Assembly: GCA_035528375.1 (NCBI GenBank)
Contig: DATKYS010000114.1
Coordinates: forward strand, 1 to 7,411
DNA length: 7,411 nt
Direction: 5' to 3'
Origin: a bacterium
GTDB lineage: Bacteria; RBG-13-66-14
Numbering within the stretch: the stretch's first letter is position 1; each line of letters opens with the position of its first letter. This document shows positions 4,411-7,411 of this stretch, one piece after another. A program made the position numbers and the translations under genes. A model generated the notes under the pieces. That model was not told the origin of the DNA. It did no database searches and worked only from the letters and a program-made list of their open reading frames with translations.

Positions 4411-7284
4411 ATGACATACGAGAAGAAATTACCACCCGAGTTCCGCCATCCGGCCGGGCTTTCCGGTCGCCGGAAGTACAGGTTGGTACACGACCTTCCC
4501 GGCGTGGACCCCGGTCTGGACCGGATCATCGAGGAGAGCCTGAACGCCGCCCGGCGCAGGGCTTTTCTCATCGAGTGCGCCGGGGAGATGGGGGGCGACG
4601 GAGCCGCCTTCCGGGAAGCGCTGGCCGCCTTCGCGGTTAAATCCGGATTCAGGGTAATCCGCACCGCCGACCGGGGTGGGGTGGTGGAACCCCTGAGCCT
4701 GGTGAAGACGATAGTGGAGGGGTATGCCCCCTGGGCTGAGCTGCGCGAATCGCTCCCCGCCGCGCTGGCGGAAAATCTCCGCCTCCTCGAGGAAGGCTAC
4801 GCCGAAGCCGGTGAAGGGAAAGCCGAGGACGACGCGGGCGACCCGACCGGTCTGCGCTGGACGCGGGTGGATTATACCATCGAACTCCTCGGACGGGTCA
4901 TGGAGGGGCCCACGGCGGTTTTCGCGGACAACACCGAGGGTGGAGGAGACCTGGAAACCCTGGCCGTTCTGGAGAGGCTGATGAGCGAGCGGAGTCGCAC
5001 CCCTATTCTTCTGGTTCTGGGGGGGACCAGCGGCGCGGTCTCCTCCGAGTACTTTGACCGGGTGGACAGCCTCCACCTGCGATACCTGCCCGTCGTCCGG
5101 TCCGAGGAGTTGGGGAGACTCGGCGAAGAACTCGGTCGGAGGCTCAACCCGGGGCAGCTCGAGCACTACCTCGCGGAACTGCCCCGGAGCCGGGTTCACG
5201 CCGAGCAGCTACGGGCGTACTACGAGCTGGACCTGGACGGCGTGTTCGAAGAGCGCCTGCTCACATCGAAAACGACCATCCAGCTCTTCATGTACCGCTG
5301 GGAGGGATTGAGGAAGGAGGAAAAGAAGGTCCTGTGCGCCCTGGCCGGAGAGACGCGCCCGCAGTCTGCGGAGAGCGTCGCGAGGAGCACCGGCTTCAGT
5401 GAGAAGCGGGTGGAGAAGCTGCTGGGCGAGTTGACGAGGAGGTTCTTCTGCGAGCGGGTGGATGGGGGTTACACACTCCGCGCACCGCGATTCGGCGGGT
5501 GGATCGCCGATTTCGCCGGGGAAATGATGGACAAGGTTCATCGGGCCGGGCTGTCCGCGGAGGTCGAGACCGGGCGGAGCTTTGTCGAGGATTTTTTCCG
5601 GGTGAAGCACCTCTCGGCCGTCGGTCGTGACGACGAGGCCCTGATCGGGCTGGTGGATGTGCTGGAACGCCTGCACCGATCGGGCTTTTTCCCCACCATC
5701 TGTTCCCTGGAGCCCCTCGCGGAGGGAGTCGCGTCCAGGGGTCGGGATAAACGGCTGAGCCTGGAGGCCCGACTGATCCTCGCCCAGGCCGACATCGAAC
5801 TCCTCCGGTTCGATTCGGCGTTACGGCTTCTGGATATCGTCCGGGGATCGCTCTCGGTGGAGGACGCCCCATTCGCGGGGCGGGAGTGTCTCCTCCGGGG
5901 GACCGTCCACGAGGCGAGGGGCGAGAACGACGCCGCAGTCCGGTGCTTTCGGGAGGCTGCGGAGCGATTCGGTGGAACGCGGGAGGGGGCGCTGGCCCTT
6001 CGCCGGGCCGTGGACATCCAGGACACCCTCGGCGACCTCGAGCGGGACGGGTCTCTGGTGGACGAGCTGATGGGCTTTCCCGAGCTGGAAGGCATCGGGT
6101 ACGTGAAAAAGCTGATGAAGGCCAAGCACCTGAGGCGGGGCGGGAAGTTCGAGGAGGCGGGGAAAATCCTCGCCGACCTGGTCAAGGCGGAGAAGCGCGG
6201 GGGCATCACGTGGCTGGGGGTGTCGGCGGAGATTGATCTGGGCAACGTCAACAGGCACCTGGGCCGGCTGGAGGAGGCCGCGAAACAGCTCGACGCGGCT
6301 GCGGAGCACGCCCGGCTCAGGGGCGACCTGCGGGGGTTGGCCGAAGCCAAGTTGGGCCTGGCCAACATCCTCTACCTGCAGGGGCGCTTCGGTGAGGCGG
6401 CGGACCTCCACCTCGAATGCCTGCCGATATTCGATAGAGTGAGGGCGCCCCACGAGCGGATGACGATCCTGAACAACCTCGGCATGATTTACCTGAACTG
6501 GGGGAGGCTGGAGTCCGCCCTCGACTGCCTGGAGCTGTGCCGGGCGTACTTCGCCGGCACGCGCTACACCGCCTACCTCAACGCCGTGGAGCTGAACCTG
6601 GGGCTGGCGCTGGTGAACCTGGGGCTGGCGGCCGAGGCGCTGACCACACTGGACGGGCTCAAGGTCCGGCTGTCCGAGGAGAGCCCCTATCGCCGCATCC
6701 TGCTGTGGGTCTTGGGGCGGGTGGCCCTGGAGCAGGAAAACCTCGAACTGGCCGAGGACCTCCTGACGAGGGCGCTGAGCGGGTTTCGGGACACATCCAT
6801 GCTGAGTTGGGAGTTGAAGGCCGTCCAGCAGCTGGCCGAAATCTTGGTGATGACCCAGCGGCCGCAGCGGGCGAAGGAGATCCTCGAAGAGGCCCGACCT
6901 AGGCTGGAAAGCCTGGGCTCGGACATACACCGGGCGAATTTCCTGCAGGGGCTGGCGGAGGCCGAGCTGGCGCTGGGCGACGCCGATAAAGCCCTGGACC
7001 TGACCCGGCAGGCCATTGTGCTCGACGAGAGGAGCGGTAACCCCGTCAATCAGGCCCTGCTATATCACCTGATGGGTCGCGCCCATCTGGCCCAGGGGGA
7101 CGAGAAGGCGGCGAAAAATTCGCTCAAGAGCGCCATGGACGAGCTGGAGGGAGTCCTGGGCGATTTGACCCAGGCCAGGCACCGGCGATCCTTCCTCAGC
7201 CGTCCGGTCATGCGGAATTTATTCGCCACGGCCACGATGCTTTCCGTGAGCCTGGATCGGAGGAGGTTCGAGGAGGGGCGGTGA
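4411..7284 (+). CDS. TPR protein with a degenerate STAND/AAA_16-type ATPase domain
   Basis: A 957-residue cytoplasmic protein with no signal peptide or membrane segment. Its order of parts matches MalT/PknK-like STAND ATPases: an NTPase-like domain (about 20-230), a lid-like region (231-290), a winged-helix-like segment (about 295-357), then about 11 TPR units (451-915). The TPRs are clear, for example 601-639, 641-677, 683-717, 721-754 and 880-915. The NTPase domain is eroded. Where the family has a P-loop ending G-K-[ST], residues 54-64 read IECAGEMGGDG, so Lys is replaced by Gly62 and Ser/Thr by Asp63. The Walker B equivalent (168-174) keeps Asp173 but has Asn174 and lacks the following His-Trp-Ala-Asp. 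Nucleotide hydrolysis is unlikely. There is no kinase, cyclase, LuxR HTH or other output domain at either end. It is probably a binding scaffold or regulator; partner unknown. It could also be a highly diverged active relative. The coding frame is intact. Confidence 0.85.
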   Translation: MTYEKKLPPEFRHPAGLSGRRKYRLVHDLPGVDPGLDRIIEESLNAARRRAFLIECAGEMGGDGAAFREALAAFAVKSGFRVIRTADRGGVVEPLSLVKTIVEGYAPWAELRESLPAALAENLRLLEEGYAEAGEGKAEDDAGDPTGLRWTRVDYTIELLGRVMEGPTAVFADNTEGGGDLETLAVLERLMSERSRTPILLVLGGTSGAVSSEYFDRVDSLHLRYLPVVRSEELGRLGEELGRRLNPGQLEHYLAELPRSRVHAEQLRAYYELDLDGVFEERLLTSKTTIQLFMYRWEGLRKEEKKVLCALAGETRPQSAESVARSTGFSEKRVEKLLGELTRRFFCERVDGGYTLRAPRFGGWIADFAGEMMDKVHRAGLSAEVETGRSFVEDFFRVKHLSAVGRDDEALIGLVDVLERLHRSGFFPTICSLEPLAEGVASRGRDKRLSLEARLILAQADIELLRFDSALRLLDIVRGSLSVEDAPFAGRECLLRGTVHEARGENDAAVRCFREAAERFGGTREGALALRRAVDIQDTLGDLERDGSLVDELMGFPELEGIGYVKKLMKAKHLRRGGKFEEAGKILADLVKAEKRGGITWLGVSAEIDLGNVNRHLGRLEEAAKQLDAAAEHARLRGDLRGLAEAKLGLANILYLQGRFGEAADLHLECLPIFDRVRAPHERMTILNNLGMIYLNWGRLESALDCLELCRAYFAGTRYTAYLNAVELNLGLALVNLGLAAEALTTLDGLKVRLSEESPYRRILLWVLGRVALEQENLELAEDLLTRALSGFRDTSMLSWELKAVQQLAEILVMTQRPQRAKEILEEARPRLESLGSDIHRANFLQGLAEAELALGDADKALDLTRQAIVLDERSGNPVNQALLYHLMGRAHLAQGDEKAAKNSLKSAMDELEGVLGDLTQARHRRSFLSRPVMRNLFATATMLSVSLDRRRFEEGR
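6593..6630 (+). repeat. Near-tandem 17-nt repeat inside a TPR helix
   Basis: TGAACCTGGGGCTGGCG occurs at 6593-6609 and 6614-6630, a 21-nt (7-codon) period. It encodes NLGLALV followed by NLGLAAE (residues 729-742) within a TPR of normal phase. The repeat unit keeps the canonical TPR spacing, so no extra residues appear to be inserted. Confidence 0.6.
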
Positions 7285-7304
7285 GGTCGGTTAATACGGA
7301 GAGG

Positions 7305-7325
7305 GTCCCGTCGGCGGGGCTTTTT
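7305..7325 (+). terminator. Intrinsic terminator of the TPR gene
   Basis: GTCCCG (7305-7310) pairs with CGGGGC (7315-7320), with one G-U pair, around the 4-nt loop TCGG. It is followed at once by TTTTT (7321-7325). It sits 20 nt after the TGA stop at 7282-7284, the expected position and form for Rho-independent termination. Confidence 0.85.
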
Positions 7326-7385
7326 AATAACCGTGAGGCGGGGTGGAGTCGGTGATTGCGTCAACCGCCGTGCGCCCGAATGTAA

Positions 7386-7407
7386 GGCGGGGGCTCCGTA
7401 CCCCGCC
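7386..7407. repeat. GC-rich intergenic palindrome at the right edge
   Basis: GGCGGGG (7386-7392) pairs perfectly with CCCCGCC (7401-7407) across the 8-nt loop GCTCCGTA. The same GGCGGGG heptamer also occurs at 7313-7319 and 7337-7343. No U-tract is visible before the window ends. It may be a dispersed intergenic repeat or part of another terminator, continuing beyond the edge. Confidence 0.5.
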
Positions 7408-7411
7408 TGTC

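Noticed and set aside
5821-6930. A 369-codon - strand open frame
   Set aside because: It is antisense to the TPR array. The Gln/Pro/Val-rich translation shows no domain, while the + strand frame shows canonical TPRs throughout.

Overview
The window holds three complete genes with two intergenic ends. It reads like a GC-rich bacterial chromosome: codon third positions are mostly G or C, intergenic hairpins are GC-rich, promoters look sigma-70-like, and one gene encodes a bacterial tRNA-modification enzyme (MiaA). A very long HEAT-repeat lipoprotein suggests a cell with an envelope that carries lipoproteins, probably a diderm. I cannot place the organism from sequence alone. The mix of large HEAT and TPR repeat proteins with GGCGGGG-type intergenic palindromes would suit an uncultured, repeat-protein-rich lineage, but that is a guess.

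Layout: 1-311 has no credible gene. It holds several hairpins, a strong leftward terminator (218-235, U-tract 217-212), a 13-nt direct repeat and a promoter-like pair on the + strand. 312-3284 (-) is a 990-residue secreted lipoprotein made almost entirely of HEAT repeats, with its own promoter overlapping the stop codon of the gene upstream. 3379-4314 (-) is miaA, tRNA dimethylallyltransferase, with a GTG start and a changed P-loop. 4315-4410 is a divergent promoter region built on a near-perfect inverted repeat. 4411-7284 (+) is a 957-residue protein that matches the layout of STAND/AAA_16 signalling ATPases (NTPase, lid, winged helix, TPR superhelix), but its Walker A and Walker B motifs are eroded and it has no recognisable output domain. 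It ends at a good intrinsic terminator (7305-7325), followed by another GC-rich palindrome at the right edge.

How the genes relate: miaA and the HEAT gene run in the same direction and may be partly co-transcribed, since I see no terminator between them, but the HEAT gene also has a good promoter of its own. miaA and the TPR gene are divergent and their predicted promoters occupy the same 30 bp, so they could be reciprocally controlled. I see no functional pathway linking the three products. The most notable item is the apparent pseudo-STAND protein. I do not see a convincing new multi-gene system.
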